Below are positions 1 to 7,631 of a DNA stretch of 12,024 nucleotides, piece after piece. The stretch covers positions 1 through 12,024 of the forward strand of contig NHHF01000031.1 in assembly GCA_002171155.1 (NCBI GenBank). Direction: 5' to 3'. A model generated the notes under the pieces. It saw only the letters and a list, made by a program, of their open reading frames with translations, was not told the origin of the DNA and searched no databases. The position numbers were made by a program, and so were the translations under genes. Position 1 is the stretch's first letter; each line of letters opens with the position of its first letter. This stretch comes from Betaproteobacteria bacterium TMED156 (GTDB taxonomy: Bacteria; Pseudomonadota; Gammaproteobacteria; Burkholderiales; Burkholderiaceae_A).

Positions 1-1216
1 ATGTGGTTCCTTCCCAACACTTTTTGACCTTATAGATGAAGGTGAAACTGGTGAAATAGATTCTGTTGAAAGATCAGACTTTTGGAAAGTTGTTGATCAA
101 TGTTATCTTTGTGATGTTTGTTATCTTACTAAATGTCCTTACGTCCCTCCGCATGAGTGGAATGTTGATTTTCCTCATACAATGTTGCGTGCTAAGGCCA
201 TCCAATTTAAAAAAGGTACAAAAACAAAATACAGAGATAAAATTTTATCCAATACATCAACAAATGGAAAACTAGCATCTATTCCAGTAGTAGTTAAAGC
301 AACAAATTTAATGATAAATAACAAGTTGTCCAGAAAGCTTGGAGATAGCTTGTTTGGCGTTCACAAGGATGCTTGGCTTCCAACTTTTGCAGAGAAAACG
401 TTTGATAAAGCTTCTTTAAAGTCTCAAAAATTTCCTGTAATCAATGGAAAAAAATCTCTTGGTAAGGTCGCAATTTATTCTACTTGTTTTGTTAATTGGA
501 ATGAACCAAACATTGGCCATTCTCTAATTAAAATATTAGTGCAAAATGAAATTTCTTTTGTAGTAGTTGATAAACAAACTTGTTGTGGAATGCCCAAACT
601 TGAGTTAGGTGACCTTGAATCGGTTGCTGAATTGAAGAAAAAAAATATACCTCAATTAGCTAAACTTGCATCCGAAGGATTTGCCATTCTCAGCCCAATC
701 CCGTCTTGTACATTAATGTTTAAACAAGAACTACCCTTAATGTTTCCAGATGACGAAGATGTAAAGTTAGTTCAACGTTCAATGTTTGATCCCTTTGAAT
801 ATTTACAGCTTCGCAGGAAAGATAGCTTGTTAAATACTGAATTTAAAAGGAGTTTAGGAAATGTTTCGTACCATATGAGTTGTCACTTGAGGGTCCAGAA
901 TGTTGGTCAAAAAACAAGAGAAATTTTGGAAATGGTACCAAATTCTTCAGTAAACACAGTAGAGAGATGTTCGGGACATGCTGGGACATGGGGTGTAAAA
1001 AAAGAATTTCACAAAACAGCAATGAAAATAGGTAAGCCTGTATTCAGAAAAATGAAAAATCATCCCAAATCTAATGACACAAGTTTCATTACTATTGCAT
1101 CTGATTGCCAATTAGCGAGTCATCACATAGATCAAGGTATAGTTAATGAATTTCCCGACACGGAAACGTTTGTCAAACACCCTTTGGAACTTCTTGCAAA
1201 GGCTTATGGTCATTAA
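1..1216 (+). CDS. GlpC/HdrD-like Fe-S oxidoreductase subunit, 5' end missing
   Basis: This gene enters from the left edge; the first complete codon is at position 2, leaving 404 visible residues. An internal ATG at 182 would give a shorter frame, but the reading frame is open and clearly conserved upstream of it, so 182 is not the start. The fragment begins with a Cys followed by FPTLFDLID, probably the last ligand of a first 4Fe-4S site. A second site, CYLCDVCYLTKCP, is encoded at 101-139. Two CCG-type (heterodisulfide reductase/GlpC) cysteine domains follow: TCFVNWNEP, TCCGMP and PSC in the first, then SCHLR, ERCSGHAGTWG and SDCQLA in the second. Such proteins pass electrons between redox partners. 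The family resembles GlpC, but no glpA or glpB is nearby; a DUF3501 gene follows 55 bases later, the usual partner from memory. The true electron donor and acceptor are unknown. Confidence 0.9.
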   Translation, partial: CGSFPTLFDLIDEGETGEIDSVERSDFWKVVDQCYLCDVCYLTKCPYVPPHEWNVDFPHTMLRAKAIQFKKGTKTKYRDKILSNTSTNGKLASIPVVVKATNLMINNKLSRKLGDSLFGVHKDAWLPTFAEKTFDKASLKSQKFPVINGKKSLGKVAIYSTCFVNWNEPNIGHSLIKILVQNEISFVVVDKQTCCGMPKLELGDLESVAELKKKNIPQLAKLASEGFAILSPIPSCTLMFKQELPLMFPDDEDVKLVQRSMFDPFEYLQLRRKDSLLNTEFKRSLGNVSYHMSCHLRVQNVGQKTREILEMVPNSSVNTVERCSGHAGTWGVKKEFHKTAMKIGKPVFRKMKNHPKSNDTSFITIASDCQLASHHIDQGIVNEFPDTETFVKHPLELLAKAYGH

Positions 1217-1261
1217 ATAGTTATTAATATATTATTAAATACAAATTTCTAATTAATTTTG

Positions 1262-1271
1262 AAAGGTGAAG
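1262..1271 (+). promoter_or_regulatory. Ribosome binding site deciding the DUF3501 start
   Basis: AAAGGTGA at 1262-1269 matches the anti-Shine-Dalgarno core. Its last G of AGG is five bases before the ATG at 1272. This favours that ATG over the in-frame GTG at 1266, which lies inside the site. Clear Shine-Dalgarno sites are rare in this window, so it is worth recording. Confidence 0.6.
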
Positions 1272-1859
1272 ATGTCTACTAAAATTAAGATTAGTTCCTT
1301 ATGGTCTCTTGAAGATTACTCCAAGAAAAGGGATACATTTCGTTCGGAAGTTCTTGAACACAAGAAGAACCGCAGAGTATCTTTGGGTGACCACATCTCC
1401 TTATTATTTGAAGATGAAAAGACTGTTCGTTATCAGATTCAAGAAATGTTAAGAATCGAAAGAACTTTTGAATCTAGTGGAATTTTAGACGAACTTGAAG
1501 CCTATAATCCATTAATTCCTGATGGCATGAATTTAAAGTGCACCATGATGATCGAATATCCAAACATTGAAGAAAGAAAAAAAGTTCTTCAGTTACTTAA
1601 ATCTATTGAGCATAAAGTATGGATCAGAGTTGAAGGGTGTGATAAAGTATGGAGTATTGCTGACGAAGATATAGAACGATCTAATGAAAATAAAACTTCG
1701 GCAGTACACTTTTTGAGATTTGAGTTAAATCAAGAAATGATATCTGCACTAAAATATGGGGTTTGCCTTTCGATGGGTGTTGATCATCCTGAGTATGCTG
1801 TAGCTATTGACCCATTGCCAGTAAATATTCGTACTTCTTTAGTCGGTGACTTAAATTAA
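1272..1859 (+). CDS. DUF3501 family protein
   Basis: A 195-residue soluble protein of unknown biochemical role, recognised as DUF3501 by its length, by the N-terminal block with SLLFEDEKTVRYQIQEMLR and ERTF, by the acidic stretch ELEAYNPLIPDG, and by the C-terminal FLRFEL and YGVCLSMGVDHPEY. It has no signal peptide, membrane segment or Cys cluster-binding motif. I start it at the ATG at 1272 because of the Shine-Dalgarno site at 1262-1269; a GTG at 1266 would add two residues. It lies 55 bases after the GlpC-like Fe-S gene and 30 bases before the DUF2237 gene, all on one strand, so co-transcription is likely. The family tends to sit beside such Fe-S genes, which suggests an accessory role in that redox complex; this is inference from gene context. 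Confidence 0.85.
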   Translation: MSTKIKISSLWSLEDYSKKRDTFRSEVLEHKKNRRVSLGDHISLLFEDEKTVRYQIQEMLRIERTFESSGILDELEAYNPLIPDGMNLKCTMMIEYPNIEERKKVLQLLKSIEHKVWIRVEGCDKVWSIADEDIERSNENKTSAVHFLRFELNQEMISALKYGVCLSMGVDHPEYAVAIDPLPVNIRTSLVGDLN

Positions 1860-1878
1860 TATAATTTTTGACTTAAAA

Positions 1879-1889
1879 TAAGGTTTGGC
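1879..1889 (+). promoter_or_regulatory. Ribosome binding site for the TTG-started DUF2237 gene
   Basis: TAAGG at 1879-1883 ends six bases before the TTG at 1890. No ATG or GTG lies in a suitable place upstream of the conserved N-terminus, so the spacing of this site is the main support for a TTG start. Confidence 0.55.
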
Positions 1890-2255
1890 TTGTCCTCAAA
1901 GAATGTATTAGGCGAAATACTTCAACCTTGCAGTTTGGATCCTGTTACCGGATTTTTCAGGGATGGATGTTGCAATACGGGCCCTGATGATGAGGGCAAA
2001 CATACCGTTTGTGTTCAAGTAACCGAGGCTTTTTTGCAATTTTCTATATCTAAAGGTAACGACTTATCAACACCAAGACCTGAATTTAATTTCCCCGGTT
2101 TGTCCGCTGGTGACAAATGGTGTGTTTGCGCTTCTAGATGGAAAGAAGCGGCTGAGGTTGGTTTAGCACCCCCAGTCATTTTAAATTCCACTCATGAAAA
2201 TGCACTTGAACTAATCAGCAAAGCTGACCTCACTTATCATGCTTTAAGCGAATAA
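1890..2255 (+). CDS. DUF2237 family protein, TTG start
   Basis: A 121-residue small cytoplasmic protein of the DUF2237 family, function unknown. Nearly the whole length is family-typical: NVLGEILQPCSLDPVTGFFR, then DGCCNTGPDDEG, HTVCV, GNDLSTPRPEF, FPGLSAGDKWCVCASRWKEA and the ending with APPV. Six cysteines (PCS, GCC, VCV, WCVC) sit in these conserved blocks, which would suit metal or redox chemistry, but this is not established. The start is TTG at 1890, chosen because the conserved region begins four codons later and TAAGG lies six bases upstream. The gene is 30 bases after the DUF3501 gene and 13 bases before fpr, so it probably belongs to the same transcript. Confidence 0.85.
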   Translation: MSSKNVLGEILQPCSLDPVTGFFRDGCCNTGPDDEGKHTVCVQVTEAFLQFSISKGNDLSTPRPEFNFPGLSAGDKWCVCASRWKEAAEVGLAPPVILNSTHENALELISKADLTYHALSE

Positions 2256-2268
2256 AATAGAGTTTATA

Positions 2269-3045
2269 ATGGCGATTTGCAACACAGAAACAGTTTTATC
2301 CGTCAAACATTGGACAGAAAATCTTTTTTCTTTTAAAACTACAAGAAACCAATCCTTGCGCTTCAAGAATGGTCATTTTTTAATGATCGGAATTGAAGTA
2401 AATCAGAAACCTTTATTAAGAGCCTATAGTGTTGTAAGTCCGAATTACTTGGAACATCTCGAATTTTTGTCTATAAAAATTCCAAACGGACCGCTTACTT
2501 CCAGGCTAAAATTTATCAAAGAAGGCGATTCTATTTTAGTAAGTCAAAAATCTGTAGGAACTCTAGTTCTTGATGACCTCAATCCTGGTAAAAGACTTTA
2601 CCTTTTTTCTACTGGTACTGGTCTTGCACCTTTTATGAGCATCATTAGAGATCCTGAAACTTATGAAAAGTTTGAAAAAATAATATTAGTGCATGGAGTG
2701 AGGGTAACAGCAGAGCTCGCTTACTCTGAATACCTTAAAAATGAATTACCAAAAGATGAATTCTTGGGAGATGAGGTAAGTTCAAAATTAATCTACTATC
2801 CTACCGTAACTAGAGAGGCATTTACCCACAAAGGTAGACTTACGACAGCTATTAAAAATGGCACTTTGTTTGCGGATACAAAATTACCACAACTTGATCC
2901 AGAATTCGATAGAGCAATGATCTGTGGAAGTCCAGAAATGTTGAAGGAAACATCTCAAATTTTGGATGACAAGGGCTTCAAAGTTTCTGCCGGTCTTGGA
3001 CGACCTGGTGATTACGTAATAGAAAGAGCTTTTGTCGGAGAATGA
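2269..3045 (+). CDS. fpr: Ferredoxin-NADP(+) reductase
   Basis: A 258-residue flavoprotein that moves electrons between NADPH and ferredoxin or flavodoxin. The N-terminal FAD domain carries RAYS at residues 51-54 (isoalloxazine binding) and GPLTSRL at 74-80. The NADP domain opens with STGTGLAPF at 114-122, continues with HGVR and VTREAF..KGRLT, and has a late MICGSPEML block. The C-terminus ends in AFVGE, close to the AFVE ending of bacterial subclass FNRs, so the protein is complete. The length matches Fpr of other proteobacteria. The ATG at 2269 has only a weak GAG upstream. The stop lies 2 bases from the end of the convergent SDR gene. Its partner here is unknown; co-orientation with the Fe-S gene makes that protein or an unseen ferredoxin a candidate (inference). 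Confidence 0.93.
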   Translation: MAICNTETVLSVKHWTENLFSFKTTRNQSLRFKNGHFLMIGIEVNQKPLLRAYSVVSPNYLEHLEFLSIKIPNGPLTSRLKFIKEGDSILVSQKSVGTLVLDDLNPGKRLYLFSTGTGLAPFMSIIRDPETYEKFEKIILVHGVRVTAELAYSEYLKNELPKDEFLGDEVSSKLIYYPTVTREAFTHKGRLTTAIKNGTLFADTKLPQLDPEFDRAMICGSPEMLKETSQILDDKGFKVSAGLGRPGDYVIERAFVGE

Positions 3046-3047
3046 TG

Positions 3048-4022
3048 CTAATTCTTATTGAAATTTTTTTTTAAAAAGTATTCTACGTCAGGAAACCTTA
3101 AACTAACTCTTAGTTCTTTTTTTAATCGAATGTTTTTCAATCTTCTGGATTCTTGAAAGAAGCTTGCCATCATGGTGCTTAAAACTTCTTGTTCCACAAG
3201 CTTTTTTAACTCATTTTTGTCGACTCTTGGTGGTTTTGGTAAGTTGTAGAAGTCTGCTATTAGGTCGAAATAGTCAGCCATCTTGAGTTTTGAATCATCC
3301 ACAACATTAGTAACTCTTTTTTTTCTTCCTTTGAATAGTGACATGTATGATACTCTTGCGAGGTCGTCAGCATGAATGTGGTTTGAATAAACGTCATCAG
3401 AAGATACCAGTGCAGGTTTTCTTGATTTTAAACGTTCAAGCGGAAGTCTATTTTGAGCATAAATTCCTGGTACTCTGAGTATATGAAATCTTTTTGTAAG
3501 TCTAAAAATCTTCTCAGCATACAATCTTCTTTTTGATCTTGATTGTTTGGGGTTACATATGTATGTTTCATCAATTAATTTTCCATTTGCATTTCCATAT
3601 ACACCCGTTGTACTTATATAAACACCCCTCACGTTCATTGATTCTTTGAGATAAGTACAAAATTTTTTCATCCTTAAATCATCATTATGTTCTATATTAT
3701 TTTTTGTAAGTGAACCTTTTGGTGGAATTAATACAATGCTGTGTGTAGGTAATTTGGAAATTTTTTTTATGTTCTGATGTTGATCTAAATTAAGTTTAAG
3801 TTCGACAACACCTTTTTTTTTAAAATTTTTGTAAGCCTGAAAATCTAAATTTTCAAGTCCATTCCTTGAAACAATTATTACTCGAAAATGGTCAAAAAAA
3901 ATATTTTTAAAAGGATAAAATCCAGCAAATCTATCTTTGTACTCTAAAATTCGCTTTCCAACATCACCGTAACCAACAATTAAAAGTCTTGATTTATTAT
4001 GTTTGAATTCGTAGGAATACAT
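3048..4022 (-). CDS. SDR / NAD-dependent epimerase-dehydratase-like protein, catalytic motif atypical
   Basis: A 324-residue soluble protein with an N-terminal Rossmann fold: LLIVGYGDVGKR places the GxGxxG nucleotide loop at residues 17-22, and VSRN at 51-54 follows the second strand. YISTTGVYG at 135-143 is the active-site strand of extended SDRs, and RVPGIYA and HADDLARV are further extended-SDR blocks. The expected YxxxK pair is not clear: Y142 is not followed by Lys four residues on, and the later stretch reads LYAEKIF. This resembles the YeeZ-like branch of SDRs with unusual or absent catalysis. Substrate unknown. It starts 11 bases after livF on the same strand, so it is probably the last gene of the liv transcript, although the functional link is unclear. 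It is Lys-rich, ending KKNFNKN, and ends 2 bases from convergent fpr. Confidence 0.8.
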   Translation of the reverse strand: MYSYEFKHNKSRLLIVGYGDVGKRILEYKDRFAGFYPFKNIFFDHFRVIIVSRNGLENLDFQAYKNFKKKGVVELKLNLDQHQNIKKISKLPTHSIVLIPPKGSLTKNNIEHNDDLRMKKFCTYLKESMNVRGVYISTTGVYGNANGKLIDETYICNPKQSRSKRRLYAEKIFRLTKRFHILRVPGIYAQNRLPLERLKSRKPALVSSDDVYSNHIHADDLARVSYMSLFKGRKKRVTNVVDDSKLKMADYFDLIADFYNLPKPPRVDKNELKKLVEQEVLSTMMASFFQESRRLKNIRLKKELRVSLRFPDVEYFLKKNFNKN

Positions 4023-4033
4023 ATTAATTTATT

Positions 4034-4753
4034 TTAAATGCCTAAGTAGGCTTTTCTGACCTTAGGGTCATCAATAATCGAACTTGAGCTACCAGTTTTT
4101 ATTATCTCACCAGAATCCATTACAATCGCCTTGTCAGTTATCTCGAGAGCTCTTTTTGCATTTTGTTCAACAACAAAAACGGTTATACCTTGCTTGTTAA
4201 TTGAGTTTATTACTTCAAAGATTTGATCAACCAATAATGGAGCTAACCCCATTGATGGCTCATCCAGAAGTAAAAGATTGGGTTTGCTCATTAAAGCCCT
4301 ACTAATAGCTAGCATTTGTTGCTCACCACCAGATAGAGTACCAGCAAGTTGAGATATTCTTTCTTTTAGTCTGGGAAATTGAATTAATTGTAACTCGATT
4401 TCGTCTTTGACTAAGACCAAGTCTTTATTTTGCCGAGAGAATGCCCCTATTTGAAGATTTTCTAAAACAGTCATTCTTGAAAAAATCCCTCTACCTTCGG
4501 GAACTAAAACTATACCCAAGCGGGTTCTCTCATTAGCTGGCAAATGATTGATAGGATTACCTTTGAATAGTATGGTTCCACTTACAGGTATAATTAGACC
4601 GCAAATACCTTTAAGAGTAGTTGATTTTCCAGCACCATTGGCTCCAATTAAAGAAACTTTTTCTCCTTCACAAATAGAGAAACTAATATTCCTAACCGCC
4701 TTAATACCTCCGTAGTTAATTGAGAGGTTATCAATTTTTATCAAAGTTTTCAT
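4034..4753 (-). CDS. livF: Branched-chain amino acid type ABC transporter ATPase LivF
   Basis: A 239-residue ABC ATPase, one of two that drive the importer on the cytoplasmic face. Walker A is GANGAGKST at residues 37-45, the Q-loop region reads VPEGRGIF at 84-91, the signature LSGGEQQ lies at 140-146, and Walker B LLLLDEP at 160-166 is followed by SMGLAP. The stretch VVEQNAKRALE, with Gln where many ABC proteins have the switch His, is typical of LivF and separates it from LivG. The length is normal. Its ATG overlaps the livG stop as ATGA, which suggests translational coupling. It ends 11 bases before the SDR gene. Confidence 0.95.
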   Translation of the reverse strand: MKTLIKIDNLSINYGGIKAVRNISFSICEGEKVSLIGANGAGKSTTLKGICGLIIPVSGTILFKGNPINHLPANERTRLGIVLVPEGRGIFSRMTVLENLQIGAFSRQNKDLVLVKDEIELQLIQFPRLKERISQLAGTLSGGEQQMLAISRALMSKPNLLLLDEPSMGLAPLLVDQIFEVINSINKQGITVFVVEQNAKRALEITDKAIVMDSGEIIKTGSSSSIIDDPKVRKAYLGI

Positions 4754-5520
4754 TTTCCTAAATAAGCATCTATAACACCAGAATCTTTTTGAACACTTTC
4801 AGGAGACCCTCGTGAGATGATTTTACCTCTGTCAAGCACAAATAAGTCCTTGCATAAACTCATGATGAGTTTTACATCATGCTCAATTAATAAGAGTGAA
4901 ATACTCATTGAATTAAGTTTTAATAATAATCTTTTTAAATCTTCCTTTTCTTTTGGATTCATTCCTGCTGCAGGCTCGTCGAGAGCAAGCAATTTTGGTT
5001 CTGTAGCTAGAGCCCTTGCTATTTCCAATCTTCTTTGATCCCCGTATGAAAGATTACTTGCAGGAAAATCAGCTTTGTCCCGTATTTGGACAAGCTCAAG
5101 TAATTGAAGTGATTTTTCTCTTATTTCTTTTTCATTTTTTTTAAATTTTTTCGTTTTGAAAAGACATCCAAAAACTCCTGTGCTTATACTTTTAGTTATG
5201 TGATGTCTACCAACCATGACATTTTCAAGTGCTGACATTTTAGAAAAAAGTCGAATATTCTGAAAAGTTCTTGAAATTCCAGCCCTATTAACTTTATGAA
5301 TAGAACCAGGAAAGTAAGATTTATTATTTAGACTAAAAGTACCACTGTCAGGCAAAGTGAAGCCAGTTATCACGTTAAACAGTGTCGTTTTCCCGGCTCC
5401 ATTTGGTCCGATGAGTCCCACAATACCTTTGGACTTTACATCGATTGAGACACCATCCAAAGCTACAAGCCCACCAAATTTTTTATTTACATTTTTAACT
5501 TCAAGCAATGTTGAATCCAT
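4750..5520 (-). CDS. livG: Branched-chain amino acid type ABC transporter ATPase LivG
   Basis: A 256-residue ABC ATPase, partner of LivF. Walker A is GPNGAGKTT at residues 38-46. The Q-loop block SRTFQNIRLFSKMSALENV is highly typical of LivG, as are the signature LSYGDQRRLEIARAL, Walker B LLALDEPAAGMNP and the switch His in LIEHDVKLIM. The length is normal for the family. The gene begins one base after the livM stop and overlaps livF by four bases. The segment after the Q-loop (KTKKFKKNEKEIREKS) is very Lys-rich, in keeping with the AT-rich genome. Confidence 0.95.
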   Translation of the reverse strand: MDSTLLEVKNVNKKFGGLVALDGVSIDVKSKGIVGLIGPNGAGKTTLFNVITGFTLPDSGTFSLNNKSYFPGSIHKVNRAGISRTFQNIRLFSKMSALENVMVGRHHITKSISTGVFGCLFKTKKFKKNEKEIREKSLQLLELVQIRDKADFPASNLSYGDQRRLEIARALATEPKLLALDEPAAGMNPKEKEDLKRLLLKLNSMSISLLLIEHDVKLIMSLCKDLFVLDRGKIISRGSPESVQKDSGVIDAYLGK

Positions 5521-5521
5521 A

Positions 5522-6616
5522 TCAGATGTTCCTTACTTTAGCAACTCTTGGGAAAATACCATTAGGCCTGTAGAGCATGATTAGAACCATAGAGATCCCA
5601 AACAAAAGCATTCTAAGGGCTTCAGGAGCAATCAATTCAAAACCAAACAAAGCATCTTGAATAGGTCGTGCTGTAAGCCTCAATATCTCAGGAATCGCAT
5701 AAAGTAAAATTGCACCAATTATCACCCCGTAAACATTCCCCAAACCACCTAAAACAACCATGGCAACTATCACAATACTTTCCATTAGAATGAAACTCTC
5801 TGGGGAGACAAACCCTTGAAAAGCGGCAAACATAGCACCAGAAACTCCACCAAAAGAAGCACCAAGGGCAAATGCAAGTAGTTTCATATTTCTAGTATCT
5901 ATACCCATAGATTTAGCGGCAATTTCATCCTCTCTGATAGCTAACCATGCTCTTCCAATCCTAGAATTCTCAAGTCTAAAACTAATAATTACAATTATTA
6001 AGGCAATCAAAAAGAATAAGTAATAATGCAATTGAACTGAGGGTATGTTTAGCATTCCAATGTTTATCGATTGTGATAAGTCATTTCCAAAAATTGTTAA
6101 CGATTGTATTTCTCCAATACCTTGAGGGCCATTAGTTAAATTAATTGGACTATTCAAGTTATTCATAAAAATCCTGATAATTTCACCAAAGCCAAGAGTT
6201 ACGATTGCTAGATAATCTCCTCGAAGTCTTAATATGGGAAATCCAAGTATTATGCCGAAAAGGGCAGCAACAAAGGCAGCAATCAAAATAACACTCAGTG
6301 ATGATAATCCAAACCCAACAGGGAAGGCTTGACTTATAAAAAAAAATTGTTCTTGCAAATGGGGTGAAGAAACTAAAGCATAAAAGTATGCACCAACGGC
6401 GTAGAAAGCAACATAACCCAAATCAAGAAGCCCAGCGTAGCCAACCACAATGTTTAAACCCAATGCAAGCATAATGTATAACAAAGAAAATGTTAATATT
6501 CTTATCCATGCATTTCCGAGATAACCGATGAGGAATGGTAGAACTATAATTAAAACTAACAGTGCTGTTAAAACAAATGATTTACTTTTAAAAGAAGAGT
6601 TCCAATTCATTTTCAT
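5522..6616 (-). CDS. livM: Branched-chain amino acid type ABC transporter permease LivM
   Basis: A 364-residue inner-membrane permease with about nine to ten hydrophobic segments. Family blocks are LGLNIVVGYAGLLDLGYVAFYAVGAY near residues 50-77 (here split by a conserved Gly-rich turn), RGDYLAIVTLGFGEIIR, NGPQGI, and the cytoplasmic ATPase-coupling loop GRAWLAIREDEIAAKSMGI. VLGGLGNVYG and RPNGIF near the end are also typical. The ATG at 6616 overlaps the livH stop by four bases; a second in-frame ATG two codons later at 6610 is possible. With LivH it forms the membrane channel. The binding protein that selects the substrate is not encoded in this window. Confidence 0.93.
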   Translation of the reverse strand: MKMNWNSSFKSKSFVLTALLVLIIVLPFLIGYLGNAWIRILTFSLLYIMLALGLNIVVGYAGLLDLGYVAFYAVGAYFYALVSSPHLQEQFFFISQAFPVGFGLSSLSVILIAAFVAALFGIILGFPILRLRGDYLAIVTLGFGEIIRIFMNNLNSPINLTNGPQGIGEIQSLTIFGNDLSQSINIGMLNIPSVQLHYYLFFLIALIIVIISFRLENSRIGRAWLAIREDEIAAKSMGIDTRNMKLLAFALGASFGGVSGAMFAAFQGFVSPESFILMESIVIVAMVVLGGLGNVYGVIIGAILLYAIPEILRLTARPIQDALFGFELIAPEALRMLLFGISMVLIMLYRPNGIFPRVAKVRNI

Positions 6617-7542
6617 GCTCTATCAGCTACGCGTTCTCCAAGTATTCCTGATGGTCTGATTATAAGGACTAAAATCAAAACTCCAAAAGATAAAACATCC
6701 TGATAATGACTTCCAAGAAAACCACCTGTTAAAGTGCCCATATATCCTGCCCCTAAACTCTCAATAAGACCGAGGAGTAAGCCTCCAAGAACAGCACCAG
6801 CTAAGTTACCAATTCCTCCTAAAACAGCAGCCGTAAAGGCTTTAAGTCCAAGAATAAAACCCATTGTAAAGTGAACATAGTTATAATTGAGAGCCACTAA
6901 AATCCCAGCTATAGCTGCAAGACTTGCCCCAATCATAAATGTCATTGTGATTATTTTATTAACTGATATTCCCATTAGTGAGGCCATTTCGGGATTTTCT
7001 GAAACTGCTCTCATAGCTCTGCCAAAATTTGTTTTCATTACAAAAAACATGAGTAGGATCATTGAAAAGGCTGCGGTTATGATTATTAGTATTTGTTTAG
7101 GTGATATAAATGCCCCAAAAATTTCGATAGTTTCAATGTTCAATAAATCAGGAAATACTCTTGGATTAGGACTCCAAATTATCATAGCGATAGTTTGTAA
7201 AATAATCGAAATACCAATAGCAGTTATTAATGGAGCCAACCTTGGTGCTTTTCTAAGTGGTCTGTAAGCTACTCTCTCAATAGTAGCTGCAAGGATTGCG
7301 CAGACCGGAACTGCAGTAAAAAGAGCAAAAATTAGTAAATATTCACCAGGCATTCCTGGAAAAAAAATTTGCAAAAAAGAAATTACTGTAAGGGACACCA
7401 TCGCCCCAAACATCAGCACTTCACCATGTGCAAAATTGATTAGTTGCAGAATTCCATAAACCATTGTGTATCCCAAAGCAACAAGAGAATAAACACTTCC
7501 TAAAATTAATCCATTGATAATTTGCTGAGCGAAAACTTCCAT
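6613..7542 (-). CDS. livH: Branched-chain amino acid type ABC transporter permease LivH
   Basis: A 309-residue inner-membrane permease with about eight hydrophobic segments. The N-terminus (QQIINGLILGSVYSLVALGY) and INFAHGEVLMFGA are hallmark LivH blocks. The coupling loop GRAMRAVSENPEMASLMGI, then AAVLGGIGNLAGAVLGG and the end RPSGILGE, complete the family pattern. I start at the ATG at 7542; a GTG directly before it, at 7545, is the alternative, and neither has a clear Shine-Dalgarno site. It is the first of the liv genes and follows ilvD after about 90 bases. A possible promoter lies at 7560-7588. Leu/Ile/Val is the usual substrate class, but related systems take up amides, urea or other amino acids, so the exact substrate stays open. 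Confidence 0.93.
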   Translation of the reverse strand: MEVFAQQIINGLILGSVYSLVALGYTMVYGILQLINFAHGEVLMFGAMVSLTVISFLQIFFPGMPGEYLLIFALFTAVPVCAILAATIERVAYRPLRKAPRLAPLITAIGISIILQTIAMIIWSPNPRVFPDLLNIETIEIFGAFISPKQILIIITAAFSMILLMFFVMKTNFGRAMRAVSENPEMASLMGISVNKIITMTFMIGASLAAIAGILVALNYNYVHFTMGFILGLKAFTAAVLGGIGNLAGAVLGGLLLGLIESLGAGYMGTLTGGFLGSHYQDVLSFGVLILVLIIRPSGILGERVADRA

Positions 7543-7559
7543 CACTTATTTTATAAAGA

Positions 7560-7588
7560 ATCTTAAGTTAATGAACCAAATTAGACAA
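7560..7588 (-). promoter_or_regulatory. Possible sigma-70 promoter for livH
   Basis: Read on the minus strand, TTGTCT (7588-7583) and TAAGAT (7565-7560) are 17 bases apart. Each matches four of six consensus bases. The leader to livH would be only about 10 bases, fitting the lack of a Shine-Dalgarno site. In such AT-rich DNA chance matches are common. No GC-rich hairpin terminator for ilvD is visible between the two genes, so read-through from ilvD is equally possible. Confidence 0.3.
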
Positions 7589-7631
7589 ATTGCAGATTTG
7601 AGAGTAGAAATTATTCTTATATTGTTTAATT

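Noticed and set aside
66..275. Short hydrophobic frame of 69 residues on the plus strand
   Set aside because: It overlaps the conserved Fe-S gene in another frame and resembles no known protein.
182..1216. Separate 344-residue gene starting at the ATG at 182
   Set aside because: The same frame is open to the window edge and encodes the conserved CxxCxxC cluster site upstream, so this ATG is internal to a longer gene.
3054..3080. Rho-independent terminator after fpr, from the run of nine T
   Set aside because: No GC-rich stem precedes the T run, which lies within the coding region of the opposite gene.
6887..7267. 126-residue plus-strand frame antisense to livH
   Set aside because: It lies wholly inside livH, which has strong family matches; its hydrophobic composition mirrors the permease helices.
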